DNA of 21,232 nt, taken from the IMG/VR virus record IMGVR_UViG_3300049736_000151, positions 1-21,232 of that record, one strand, 5' to 3'. Shown here one piece after another: positions 8,843 through 17,043 of the stretch. The DNA is from a virus. The notes under the pieces were generated by a model, which ran no database searches, was not told the origin of the DNA, and saw nothing but the letters and a program-made list of their open reading frames with translations. Made by a program: the position numbers and the translations under genes. Positions within the stretch are counted from its first letter, which is position 1. The number at the start of each line of letters is the position of its first letter.

Positions 8843-11800
8843 TTAGGTTAAAGGAATTTGAGAGCCAAGCACTACAGCGCCAGTACTGTCTACATCCATT
8901 TTCCACTGTCTTAATTCATGATCAGATCTATTCTGTTGAGTATTCTGTGTACTTGTTTGAGAGAATTCAAAAGCCCAGTTAGGAAAACCAGGATTTTGAC
9001 TAACCCAGTTACCCGCAGCGCTCCAGTTTGTTCCATTGTAATTAAAAGTTGTTACGTAGTAGGTATTAGTACCTGAAGAAAGTTGTGCTTTAGTTAAAAG
9101 TTCTGGATCTGAATAGAATTGACTAACATATCTAAATAAAGGTTCTTTTGCATAAAGTTGGGTTCCGGCAAAAGGAGAACTGCTAGAACTGACTTTATAT
9201 GAAAAAGCTCTATTAGATCCAAAGTCATAATAAAAATCGCCATAATCTATATTAAATCTATCTTGGCCATAGTTACCAACGCCTGTACCAGAAGATGAAC
9301 CACTTCCTGTTTCAAAATTTCCAGAACATATAGTGTTGTTACAATCCCAATTGTTTGTAACTAGGTTATCCGTAGTTATTCTATATTCTCCAGGTGTATC
9401 AAATGCAAACACTCTAGACGCTACACAGTCATAAGACGTTGCGCCTGATTGCGTTTGACCAATAATTCTAACAAGCCAATTACCGCTATTTCCAGATCCA
9501 AAAGCTTGAGGAAATTGATTATCTATATCTAGTTCACCATATATAAAATTTGCGGGACTGTTGTCATGCCTCCAAGTACCTTTAGATTGATTTGCTAATG
9601 AGGTTCCTCCACATACATCACCATTTAAATCTATAGCTGGCGTCCAAGCTTGGCTGTTGTTTAATCTATAATCTATATTAAATGATCCAAAAGTATATTT
9701 AACCGTGCTACTTCCACTGCTTATACCTGAACCAGAATTACCATCAAGACCACCACTTCCAGTTGACGAGCTACTACAAGCCGTATCGTTATTACTACCT
9801 ATCATTGATATACTAACATAAGCCGTTCCCTCTTGTATACCTTGTTTATTTGTGTATCCTTGCCCAGCTGGCGGTGCTATCCATCTGATTTCATTTGTAT
9901 ATTTAGCGTTTGTAGTTCCAGGAGTTACTATTTGTTGCGCGCAACTAGCTGCTGTTTCTGTTGAAGTTGAACTTCCGTAAGGTGGACTTGAAGGTACTGT
10001 TGATTGAGAACCAGTTCCAGATACAGGAGGAATACATCTAAATCCTTGATTAGCTTGAGTAGTCTGCGCATTCCAACCTTGTGCATTATTGATAAACAAC
10101 AATGTCATTGCGCTTCCAACACCTTTACCGAAACCACCAATGCTTTGTCCTAGAAAAGAACCAACTAAAGGAGTTTCACCAAATATATATTGAGAGCTAC
10201 ATTCTGTAAATAAACCACCTGAATCACTACATCTTATAGTCATAGTGTAAGAACCTATAGCTGTACCGTCTTGTATTAACCTACCGTATCTTTTTCCAGT
10301 TGCTGGGTCTTGATAGTTGCTTATATTAAAAGGTCCACATGTGCTACTATTACTACAAGAACTCGTGAAACCAGGTCCACCTAACGATTGTATAGTCCAC
10401 GTTAACGCATCTTCATACATTAAGTTTCCGTTTTGTAAAGGAGTTAAATTATTAACATTTGAACCATTGTCTCCAATAAAATCAACCATAGGTAAATTAG
10501 CTCCTGTAGGAGTTGATGGACCTGTTGGTCCTTGCCCTTGTAGAAACGCGAAGTTATATTGACCTTCGCAATTTTTTATAACAGGTGTTACGTTTAATAA
10601 TTGATTATTACTTATATTAAAAACAGTAGGGCTAGTTGGATCCCCATTTGAATCTACTGGTTGACCAGCTGCGTTTGTTTGTTGTAATGAAAATTGAAAT
10701 GAAAAATTATTAGCGGGACTATCAAAGCCATTATGTAGAAAATATTTATCTTTTGTAGATAAGTAGTAAGTATCCTGTGGGTAAACAGCTGCACTATTGT
10801 CTAGCATTGCGTCACCTTTTGCAACCCTTATTATTTGAAAGTGATCTGTTACGTCTAAATTATTATTATCTGTAACTGAAAATAATTGTTGATTGTTAGC
10901 GTCTAAACCTATTCTTGAATACTCTAACGCACTACCACCAGCATCTATGGGCCAGAAGTTACCATTTATATTTAACTTAGATACTCCAGCAAATTTTATT
11001 TCCGTACCTGGTGAAGGAAAGGTTCCTCCACCTATTATTGTTACTCTCCAATAGTTAGGTTGGTCTATTACTTCAGAAACTATAGCTGTTGTACCGTTAG
11101 CTCCTATAGCAGTAGTTCCAACAAGTTTTGTGCCATCACCTTGAAAAGTAGCTTTTTCAAATCTAGCTACAGTTTGAGCTGGTTGAGTTTGTGGTCTGTC
11201 AAAAACATTGCCTAGTCCTTGTAGACCTGGAAATAAATTTGAAGGAATTACGTTCCCATTGTTATCTGTAAATGGAGCACCTGTTATTTCTCCATTGTAT
11301 AACACAGCATCTTCTCTTAATAAAAAGTTAAAACCTTGTACACCACTCGCTATAGATGTGTTGTTTTCTACAACATAATTTAAATCTTGTATTAAACCAG
11401 CTGTTGTTGTTTCGTAGTATATATCTATTCTAGATATTGTAGGTTCAGTTTCGTAAACAGCTAAAAAAGGTGTCATTGCACTACTTACTTGACCTATAGT
11501 ACTAAAAGTACTTAATCTAGCTATGTAAGGTTGAGTATCTATTTGATATAAGTTATCTTGACCATCGCTGCTTAAAGTTTCAAATACCATGTTTGAGTCT
11601 GTGGTAGTACCTATATTGACAACTGTGTCTGAGTTTCTACCAGGGTAATATTGCTGATTACGATCACCTATTATAATTACACCACTTCCACTGCCTGGTA
11701 AGTTTGTAACTCTACCAAACAATCTTACAGAACTTCTAAACTGTCTTTGCTCTGGTCCTACCTCATTTAAATCTCTAGGTATTTTATTTATGTTATCATT

Positions 11801-13840
11801 AATTAAAACAATATTAGCTGTGTAACCTTCTTCACCTGTTGGAAACGGAACGTAGTCTGTTGCGGTGGAGTCTTGACCGGGATAACCATTAAGTATACCA
11901 GGTAAGTATACATTATAATAATCTTGTTCGTTTTGTTTTACTACTATTTTATAGGAATACCAACCTAATGGATTGTAGTCATCACTTGTAGGGTCTCCAT
12001 TATAAACACCCGGATAAAAATTAGTACCATCTAATACAGGTTCTACCGGTATAACGTTGTTAACATTAACCTTTAGAGAATCACCTGGCCAAACAGAGGC
12101 TGATGGATCTTGCTGTGGAGGAGATGGGTTTCTGTAAGGGTTAAAAATAGTAGACAAGCTACTCACAGAATCACTACCATCATTAGACAATATAGTAGTA
12201 GATGATCTACCGTATCTATCAGATAAAACAAAACCAACTTGATAGTTTCTATTTTGTTTTAAAGAATGATTAGGATATTCTATAATACTAGTAGTATACT
12301 GTACAGGTGTTTGCTCAGGTATACTAGCGTCATCTATACTGAAACTAGATTTTGGTGTAACATTAACATTGTAATCTATAGAATCAGGAGGTGAGTGCTT
12401 TGTTTGAAAATTACTATATACTATTCTGTTGCTTATTATTTCTTGTCCAAATGCTTTGACAGGTACTTTATCATAAACTCTAACCACTTCATCACCCGGT
12501 AGTGTTTGAAAAGGCTTAGTAGAGTTGTACATGTACTCAAACATGTTTGTAGAACCAGCCACAGCTGCAACTGTAGAAGCTGGAATAGTATCAACTACTT
12601 GTATTGCTTGAGCATCAGATTCTTTATATAGTATTTGTACGTTTTGTAATTTTAAAGCTCCAATTAAATCATCTCCAATATAAGGTAGTTGTATTCTAAG
12701 GCCTATTTGATTTATTTTGTTTTCCATAAACTGAACAACCGTACTTCTATAAGCGTTTTGCATATCTTCAGATAAAACAATAGGTGGATCGTCAAAAGAA
12801 CGCTCAGCTAAAAAATAACCATCTTGCTTAGGTATAAAACACTCTTGAGTGTAAGGTGCCATTATAGAATAAGTATTGTCTTCAAATTGAAACCTATAAC
12901 TAAACCTAGCGAATATATCTGTTAAATAATCTGGATCACCTTGAAAGTTTTGTTCATAATAAGGATTCGCACCAAATTTATACTCAGCCCCAGCAGTGTA
13001 TGTATTACTTACATTTGTATCAAAAGTAAATCCTGTTAATGGTAAAGTAGCCGCTGTTATAGCTGTAATGTTTGCTTCTGTAAAACCAACCTGATCCGAA
13101 ATTAATCTATCACCAACTTTTGGAACTCCTTGTATACCCGCTGGATCACAATCAAAACTTGTTCCAGTGTTTGTTGCATTAGGTGTTAATTGACCTCCTC
13201 CTGGGAAAAACTCGCTAACAACATCTTTCATTGTTGTTTCATAAAAACCAGGTGCTAAAGCGCTTTCTTGCCAAACATCTATAGGTTGATATGGATTATA
13301 AGAAGCTACCGATATTTGGTCTTCACTAGTGTAATAAGAGCTAGGTTTTGAAACATCTATTCTTCTTGGTTGATTTCTATTGTCTGTCCAAAATAATAAA
13401 TTTTCTATAAGATTAACTCCATATATAGGATTTCCTTCATAGAAATTCAAATAAGCTCCTTTAAGTCTAATAACTGGGCTAGCTGGCGTTTGAGTTGTGC
13501 CTTCTAAAACGTTGTAGCTAACTACAAAGTTATTAGCTGTAGCAACATAAACACCTTGAGGGTTAAGTACTTTTAAATTATCTGTTAAAAAGAAAAATAT
13601 AGTATTAGTATCTTCTGATCTCAAATAGCCTATGCAAATTAAATCATCAATAGCTAAAAAATTATAAAAATCTATAACACTTTCATTACCTACTATGTTT
13701 TCTAAAGCACCTACGTCTGAAGACTCTGATTTACTAACAGCTATATTCATAGCGTCTCTGTACTCTCCACTAGGTAGTAATCGATCGTCTAAGTCTTTGT
13801 TCATCTTAGACTTTATGAAAACATTTTTAACTTCAGCCAT
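8843..13840 (-). CDS. Giant tail stabilisation/nozzle protein (P22 gp10/T7 gp12-like role), 1665 aa
   Basis: The N-terminus carries SKMNKDLDDRLLPSGEYRDA (residues 11-30), followed by NIAVSKSESSDVGALENIVG. This is the signature start I associate with tail stabilisation/nozzle proteins of short-tailed phages, including crAss-like ones. The next region holds blade-like strands (GVYVATANNFVV; NPIYGVNLIENLLFWTDNRN). Residues about 460-560 contain further conserved-looking stretches (VPVKAFGQEIISNRIVYSNF; YQVGFVLSDRYGRSSTTILS). From about residue 1090 the character changes: Ser/Gly/Thr-rich, Ig-like or jelly-roll-like strands with 12 Cys between about 1090 and 1505, against three in the first 1090 residues. 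It should form the outer tail tube and may reach host receptors through its C-terminal half. It starts 6 bases after the connector gene. At 1665 residues it is far longer than P22 gp10 (about 470), and the extra C-terminal part is probably an accessory exposed region. No frameshift seen. Confidence 0.85.
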   Translation of the reverse strand: MAEVKNVFIKSKMNKDLDDRLLPSGEYRDAMNIAVSKSESSDVGALENIVGNESVIDFYNFLAIDDLICIGYLRSEDTNTIFFFLTDNLKVLNPQGVYVATANNFVVSYNVLEGTTQTPASPVIRLKGAYLNFYEGNPIYGVNLIENLLFWTDNRNQPRRIDVSKPSSYYTSEDQISVASYNPYQPIDVWQESALAPGFYETTMKDVVSEFFPGGGQLTPNATNTGTSFDCDPAGIQGVPKVGDRLISDQVGFTEANITAITAATLPLTGFTFDTNVSNTYTAGAEYKFGANPYYEQNFQGDPDYLTDIFARFSYRFQFEDNTYSIMAPYTQECFIPKQDGYFLAERSFDDPPIVLSEDMQNAYRSTVVQFMENKINQIGLRIQLPYIGDDLIGALKLQNVQILYKESDAQAIQVVDTIPASTVAAVAGSTNMFEYMYNSTKPFQTLPGDEVVRVYDKVPVKAFGQEIISNRIVYSNFQTKHSPPDSIDYNVNVTPKSSFSIDDASIPEQTPVQYTTSIIEYPNHSLKQNRNYQVGFVLSDRYGRSSTTILSNDGSDSVSSLSTIFNPYRNPSPPQQDPSASVWPGDSLKVNVNNVIPVEPVLDGTNFYPGVYNGDPTSDDYNPLGWYSYKIVVKQNEQDYYNVYLPGILNGYPGQDSTATDYVPFPTGEEGYTANIVLINDNINKIPRDLNEVGPEQRQFRSSVRLFGRVTNLPGSGSGVIIIGDRNQQYYPGRNSDTVVNIGTTTDSNMVFETLSSDGQDNLYQIDTQPYIARLSTFSTIGQVSSAMTPFLAVYETEPTISRIDIYYETTTAGLIQDLNYVVENNTSIASGVQGFNFLLREDAVLYNGEITGAPFTDNNGNVIPSNLFPGLQGLGNVFDRPQTQPAQTVARFEKATFQGDGTKLVGTTAIGANGTTAIVSEVIDQPNYWRVTIIGGGTFPSPGTEIKFAGVSKLNINGNFWPIDAGGSALEYSRIGLDANNQQLFSVTDNNNLDVTDHFQIIRVAKGDAMLDNSAAVYPQDTYYLSTKDKYFLHNGFDSPANNFSFQFSLQQTNAAGQPVDSNGDPTSPTVFNISNNQLLNVTPVIKNCEGQYNFAFLQGQGPTGPSTPTGANLPMVDFIGDNGSNVNNLTPLQNGNLMYEDALTWTIQSLGGPGFTSSCSNSSTCGPFNISNYQDPATGKRYGRLIQDGTAIGSYTMTIRCSDSGGLFTECSSQYIFGETPLVGSFLGQSIGGFGKGVGSAMTLLFINNAQGWNAQTTQANQGFRCIPPVSGTGSQSTVPSSPPYGSSTSTETAASCAQQIVTPGTTNAKYTNEIRWIAPPAGQGYTNKQGIQEGTAYVSISMIGSNNDTACSSSSTGSGGLDGNSGSGISSGSSTVKYTFGSFNIDYRLNNSQAWTPAIDLNGDVCGGTSLANQSKGTWRHDNSPANFIYGELDIDNQFPQAFGSGNSGNWLVRIIGQTQSGATSYDCVASRVFAFDTPGEYRITTDNLVTNNWDCNNTICSGNFETGSGSSSGTGVGNYGQDRFNIDYGDFYYDFGSNRAFSYKVSSSSSPFAGTQLYAKEPLFRYVSQFYSDPELLTKAQLSSGTNTYYVTTFNYNGTNWSAAGNWVSQNPGFPNWAFEFSQTSTQNTQQNRSDHELRQWKMDVDSTGAVVLGSQIPLT

Positions 13841-13846
13841 TTAATT

Positions 13847-15364
13847 TTAGTGTTTTATCCATTTAGATTTACCTCTCATTACTTGAGTAATTTCTTCTAA
13901 TTTAATATTAGATAATCTTATTTTAGCATTTCTAAGTTTAGCGTATCTTTCTTTTTTCAACCTCATAACTATGTACTCAGGTTGATTAGCTCTTGTAGAT
14001 ATTATAGCGTGCAATATAGATGCGTACATAGCTTCTTCTGCCATCTTAGGTACTCTAGTATCTAAGTCATATGCTAAGCCATCAGAGATGTACTCTAATA
14101 TTATGACTTTATCTCTTAGATTTGCTGAAAAAGATATTTTACCTTCTCTCTCGTTTATATTGTACCAACCATTTGCATTAGCATATTGTGGATCCATACC
14201 ATAAAGCTCACCCCATCCGGCGTATAAACCAAATCCCCAATCACCAAACTGTAATAAATAACCTAACCAAGTTTGATCTATTAGTTCATTGAAATTTTTA
14301 TAAGCATTAGTATTCCATCTTTCTTCTACTATAGAAGTTCCAGTTATATTAGTATCATATACATCTTGCATAGGAACACCTTTACCATCTTGTAGCGGCA
14401 TTCTGTAAGGGCTTTGAGTAAGGTTGTTAGTAGGATATATAGGGTGTTTTACACCTTGATTATCATACCAACCTATACTTACATGGTTCACATAATCTTG
14501 AGGCATTACTACGCTTAGATTGTGTGGTATAGTTAACTCTTGAGATTTAATACTTTTTAAAGTATCATAGCTAAACTCTTGCATAGATCGTTTAGCAAAA
14601 AATATTAGATCAGTTCTTTTCACGCTAGGTATTAGTTTGCCAGCGCCAACATATGCAACTTGAAAAGCATTTATTATATCTTTTAATTTAGTGTAAGCAT
14701 AGCTACCGTAGTTTTCTTCAACAACCTCACCAAAGGCTTTTTCTTGTAAACTTGAACCATACTTACCCCCGTCTAATTTTTTAAGTTGAACAACTAAATC
14801 TGAGCCAGCGGCAAAAGTATTAAATGGTATAAACTTTACATCTGCTACAGCGCTATTACCACCGTAAACTACTGTTCCATAAACAGCTTGATCCCATTCA
14901 CATTTATATCTACCATCATTTTGAAGTGTAACGGTTTCTATTATAGCATAGTTTATATTACCAGCAGATCCAGCGGTCCAAGATACAGAGCTACCAGTAA
15001 TTGTTATTTTATAACCTACTTGTGGTTCTATGTTTCCAGCATCTAATATAAATACAACTTCATTAGCTCCAGGAGGAGAAGTAGAAGTTGTGGTTGTTTG
15101 TCCTTCTCCTGTAAAATTTATAACATTACCTACAACGGAGTAAGGTATATTTGTTTTATGTAACTCCTCATAGCTACCTGGAAGTTTTGTAGCACTATAG
15201 TATAATTTAAAATTATTTTGATTATACTGTATACTTGTTTTATCGTCAGTAAAAAACTTTAAATTAGTGTCAAAAGTTGTGGTTATAGTCTCTCTCTGAT
15301 TAGATGCGCCAAAGCTTTGTGCACCCTCGTAATATTGTCTGTTGTTTTCTGTTACTAATGCCAT
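13847..15364 (-). CDS. Head-tail connector/tail tubular protein (T7 gp11/P22 gp4-type) with extra N-terminal beta domain
   Basis: The 505 residues fall in two parts. Residues 1 to about 210 are beta-rich and Thr/Ser/Gly-rich (FDTNLKFF, NNFKLYYSATKLPGSYEEL, GNVINFTGEG, EVVFIL) and loosely recall the N-terminal virion-binding domain of T7-type tail fibres. From about 220 the sequence matches what I recall of connector or tail tubular proteins in these phages: KLKDIINAFQVAYVGAGKLI, RTDLIFFAKRSMQEFSYDTL, DKVIILEYISDGLAYDLDTR, VPKMAEEAMYASILHAIIST and a basic helical end with LRNAKIRLSNIKLEEITQVM and KSKWIKH. Long helices next to a beta core suit a dodecameric ring under the portal. The gene is 4 bases after the adaptor-like gene and 6 bases before the giant tail gene, so the three form a tight translational unit. 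The C-terminal call is firm; the N-terminal comparison is tentative. Confidence 0.85.
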   Translation of the reverse strand: MALVTENNRQYYEGAQSFGASNQRETITTTFDTNLKFFTDDKTSIQYNQNNFKLYYSATKLPGSYEELHKTNIPYSVVGNVINFTGEGQTTTTSTSPPGANEVVFILDAGNIEPQVGYKITITGSSVSWTAGSAGNINYAIIETVTLQNDGRYKCEWDQAVYGTVVYGGNSAVADVKFIPFNTFAAGSDLVVQLKKLDGGKYGSSLQEKAFGEVVEENYGSYAYTKLKDIINAFQVAYVGAGKLIPSVKRTDLIFFAKRSMQEFSYDTLKSIKSQELTIPHNLSVVMPQDYVNHVSIGWYDNQGVKHPIYPTNNLTQSPYRMPLQDGKGVPMQDVYDTNITGTSIVEERWNTNAYKNFNELIDQTWLGYLLQFGDWGFGLYAGWGELYGMDPQYANANGWYNINEREGKISFSANLRDKVIILEYISDGLAYDLDTRVPKMAEEAMYASILHAIISTRANQPEYIVMRLKKERYAKLRNAKIRLSNIKLEEITQVMRGKSKWIKH

Positions 15365-15368
15365 TTAA

Positions 15369-16133
15369 TTAACTTTTTGCGTTTGCTTCATCTTGCATTA
15401 CTTGTTGCGTAGCTACTTGAATTATTGAAGGATCTTTTACTATAACACCAGCGTATGCTAATATTCTTAATATTAAGTTTGTTTGTTCAGAAGGGTGTAA
15501 TTGAAAATTTATAGATCCAGTTGGTGGAACCGTATTAGGGTCATATTGATTAGGACTATAAACGTACTGTCCTCTTCCTCCAACTGTAAAACCCCAAAGA
15601 GGATCTAAAGGTTTTTTCACAAAGTCTATTGATATAGTGTTTGATTGGTTTATTGTAGAAGGTGAAACAAATAATTTTTCATCTTCATATAAATAAACTG
15701 GATATTCTTCTGTTGCTTTTAACAACCCAGTGCTTTGAGCGTTATAAAAGTCAGTTCTATTAACTCTTTCAACTTCTGTTACATTGTTATAAGAATTAGT
15801 ATATGTTACAACCCCTAATCTATAAAAAGACACATTATCTCCGTAAGTGTCAGTTATTAGTTGGGGTAGTTGAAAGTAGTTTTGGATATATTCTAGGGAA
15901 GCAGATGTTTTAAATATAGATATTTTTTCATCTATATTCATTTGCCTATCAGCGTAATCAACATCAGCTTGAGGTACACGTAACTGTTGATTGATATCTT
16001 CAAAGTATTGCTCAAATATTTGTAGTTGCACTTGAGCTGCCACATTGTTGAATTCCTGAGGCGTCATATAACCACGCTGTTCTTTATTAAGAATCAACAA
16101 CACGGTTTGATATACAGTGTTTACGTTTACCAT
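15369..16133 (-). CDS. Head-tail adaptor-like structural protein, 254 aa
   Basis: The first 60 residues are helical (VNTVYQTVLLILNKEQRGYM; EFNNVAAQVQLQIFEQYFED) and are followed by a strand-rich middle containing VERVNRTDFYNAQSTGLLKA and EYPVYLYEDEKLFVSPSTI. A helical C-terminal tail follows (FQLHPSEQTNLILRILAYAG, then VATQQVMQDEANAKS). Helices around a beta core and a free helical C-terminus are what portal-binding adaptors such as P22 gp4 show, and the gene lies directly before the connector and tail genes. A first-ring (portal-proximal) adaptor is the best guess. It begins the neck/tail set just after the hairpin at 16157-16174, so its transcription either reads through that hairpin or starts nearby. 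The start is ATGGTAAACG after an all-A/T leader. I recognise it as a conserved phage structural family without a firm name. Confidence 0.8.
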   Translation of the reverse strand: MVNVNTVYQTVLLILNKEQRGYMTPQEFNNVAAQVQLQIFEQYFEDINQQLRVPQADVDYADRQMNIDEKISIFKTSASLEYIQNYFQLPQLITDTYGDNVSFYRLGVVTYTNSYNNVTEVERVNRTDFYNAQSTGLLKATEEYPVYLYEDEKLFVSPSTINQSNTISIDFVKKPLDPLWGFTVGGRGQYVYSPNQYDPNTVPPTGSINFQLHPSEQTNLILRILAYAGVIVKDPSIIQVATQQVMQDEANAKS

Positions 16134-16156
16134 TTTATATTTTTAAGTTAATATAA

Positions 16157-16174
16157 AGGCGGCCGAAACCGCCT
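16157..16174 (-). terminator. GC-rich hairpin, probable rho-independent terminator after the 257-aa gene
   Basis: On the minus strand AGGCGG, loop TTTCGG, CCGCCT forms a perfect 6-bp stem with a 6-base loop, followed by TTATATTAAC. It lies in a 58-base spacer, 18 bases after the stop at 16192 and 23 bases before the ATG at 16133. It is strikingly GC-rich against AT-rich surroundings. The T tract is weak, so it may be a partial terminator or an RNA 3'-end stabiliser rather than a full stop. Confidence 0.65.
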
Positions 16175-16191
16175 CATATTAAGATTACATG

Positions 16192-16965
16192 TTATTTTAA
16201 CTTTTTCTCTATTGACTTATATACTTCAACACCGTCATCGGTTTTAAAGAATGCTGCCATAGCAGAATATGGATTTTCATCAAATGGTATAGTCATAAGT
16301 TTTTTACCATTACTAGCCCAATTAAAAGTTCTTTGATCTTGTGATAATGAAATTATTTTAGCCTCTTGAGCTTTAATTGCAAAGTTTCTTAACTCTGTGT
16401 TTTCATCATTTGCGAGATCTAATAGTAACTGAGGATTTCTTTTTGCGAAAATCATTATATCTCTTTTTAACTCTTTTGAAGTTAATCCAGATACTTTGTT
16501 ACCAAATTCAACTCTTAATATAGCTTCAGCCATATCTACATCCATACTAGCAGCCGCGTTTAAAGCTTGTAATTCTAGTGCTATCCAATCTAAATCGTTT
16601 GCCGCATCTTGAACTTTATTTACTTCTGCGTATTTTTTGTTTAATAGAGGGTGATATAGTGAAAGTAATTTTTGTAATGATTGATATTGCTTTGGTACAT
16701 ATAATGCACCTTTTTTAAACATAATATGCCCTAATGTAGCTTCGCCTTTTTGCTCGTCTACAAACGGACTAGACATGTTTGTTGCATACCTTAATTCTCT
16801 TACTCCACCTTCTTCTTCATCAAACCAGGTTAGAGGGTATCTTCTACCGTGTCTTGATGGTATAGTTAATGTTAGTGGGTTGCTTTTACCCAAAACATAA
16901 TAATGTCTGTCTTTTATTTCCCAACCTTTTTCTAAGCTAGAAGACATTTTCTTTTCTTTTGTCAT
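16192..16965 (-). CDS. Conserved phage structural protein of unknown exact role, 257 aa (head/neck accessory)
   Basis: The N-terminal ~100 residues look like a compact beta domain (HYYVLGKSNPLTLTIPSRHG; YPLTWFDEEEGG; RELRYATNMSSPFVDEQKGE; LGHIMFKKGALYVPK). The rest is mainly helical (LDWIALELQALNAAASMDVD; LTSKELKRDIMIFAKRNPQL) and ends with a short domain containing KKLMTIPFDENPYSAMAAFF. I recall this two-part layout from widespread uncharacterised proteins of marine phages, always close to head genes, but know no experimental function. A second in-frame Met at residue 7 (MTKEKKM) leaves a shorter start possible. It is bracketed by two hairpins (17001-17027 upstream, 16157-16174 downstream), unlike its tightly packed neighbours, so its level is probably set separately from the coat gene. 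Candidate roles: head completion, neck or head decoration. Confidence 0.75.
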   Translation of the reverse strand: MTKEKKMSSSLEKGWEIKDRHYYVLGKSNPLTLTIPSRHGRRYPLTWFDEEEGGVRELRYATNMSSPFVDEQKGEATLGHIMFKKGALYVPKQYQSLQKLLSLYHPLLNKKYAEVNKVQDAANDLDWIALELQALNAAASMDVDMAEAILRVEFGNKVSGLTSKELKRDIMIFAKRNPQLLLDLANDENTELRNFAIKAQEAKIISLSQDQRTFNWASNGKKLMTIPFDENPYSAMAAFFKTDDGVEVYKSIEKKLK

Positions 16966-16979
16966 AATATAATATATAA
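16966..16979 (-). repeat. A/T-only leader shared with the scaffold gene
   Basis: The 11 bases before the ATG read TATATTATATT, identical to those before the scaffold-like gene (ATG at 19768). With the ATG included the match is 14 bases. In both places this is the ribosome-loading region and contains no purine-rich Shine-Dalgarno sequence. It may be a translation-enhancing leader or low-complexity coincidence. Confidence 0.35.
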
Positions 16980-17000
16980 TAAAATTAATAAAAGTAATAA

Positions 17001-17027
17001 TTACCCCCGTTTATTTAACGAGGGTAA
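17001..17027 (-). terminator. Hairpin terminator after the major capsid gene
   Basis: Minus-strand RNA TTACCCTCGTT, loop AAATA, AACGGGGGTAA makes an 11-bp stem, fully paired if one U-G wobble is allowed, followed by TTATTACTTTTATTAATTTT. On the plus strand the same place is a C-A mismatch, so the structure fits minus-strand transcription better. It lies 16 bases after the capsid TAG stop in the longest spacer of the window (78 bases). Partial termination here would leave coat mRNA more abundant than downstream mRNA. Confidence 0.7.
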
Positions 17028-17043
17028 GAATTACATTAATATA

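Noticed and set aside
10317-10562. Plus-strand frame inside the tail giant gene
   Set aside because: Fully antisense to a long, well-formed frame and with no independent start context.
8843-10600. Target region of a diversity-generating retroelement in the tail giant
   Set aside because: No reverse transcriptase gene, template repeat or paired near-identical repeat was seen in the window. The Ser/Gly/Cys-rich composition alone does not support it.
16968-17000. Possible promoter between the coat hairpin and the 257-aa gene
   Set aside because: The sequence is A/T-only and could match many loose promoter patterns, but I found no TTTG-type elements at Bacteroidota spacing. It cannot be separated from a terminator tail plus leader.
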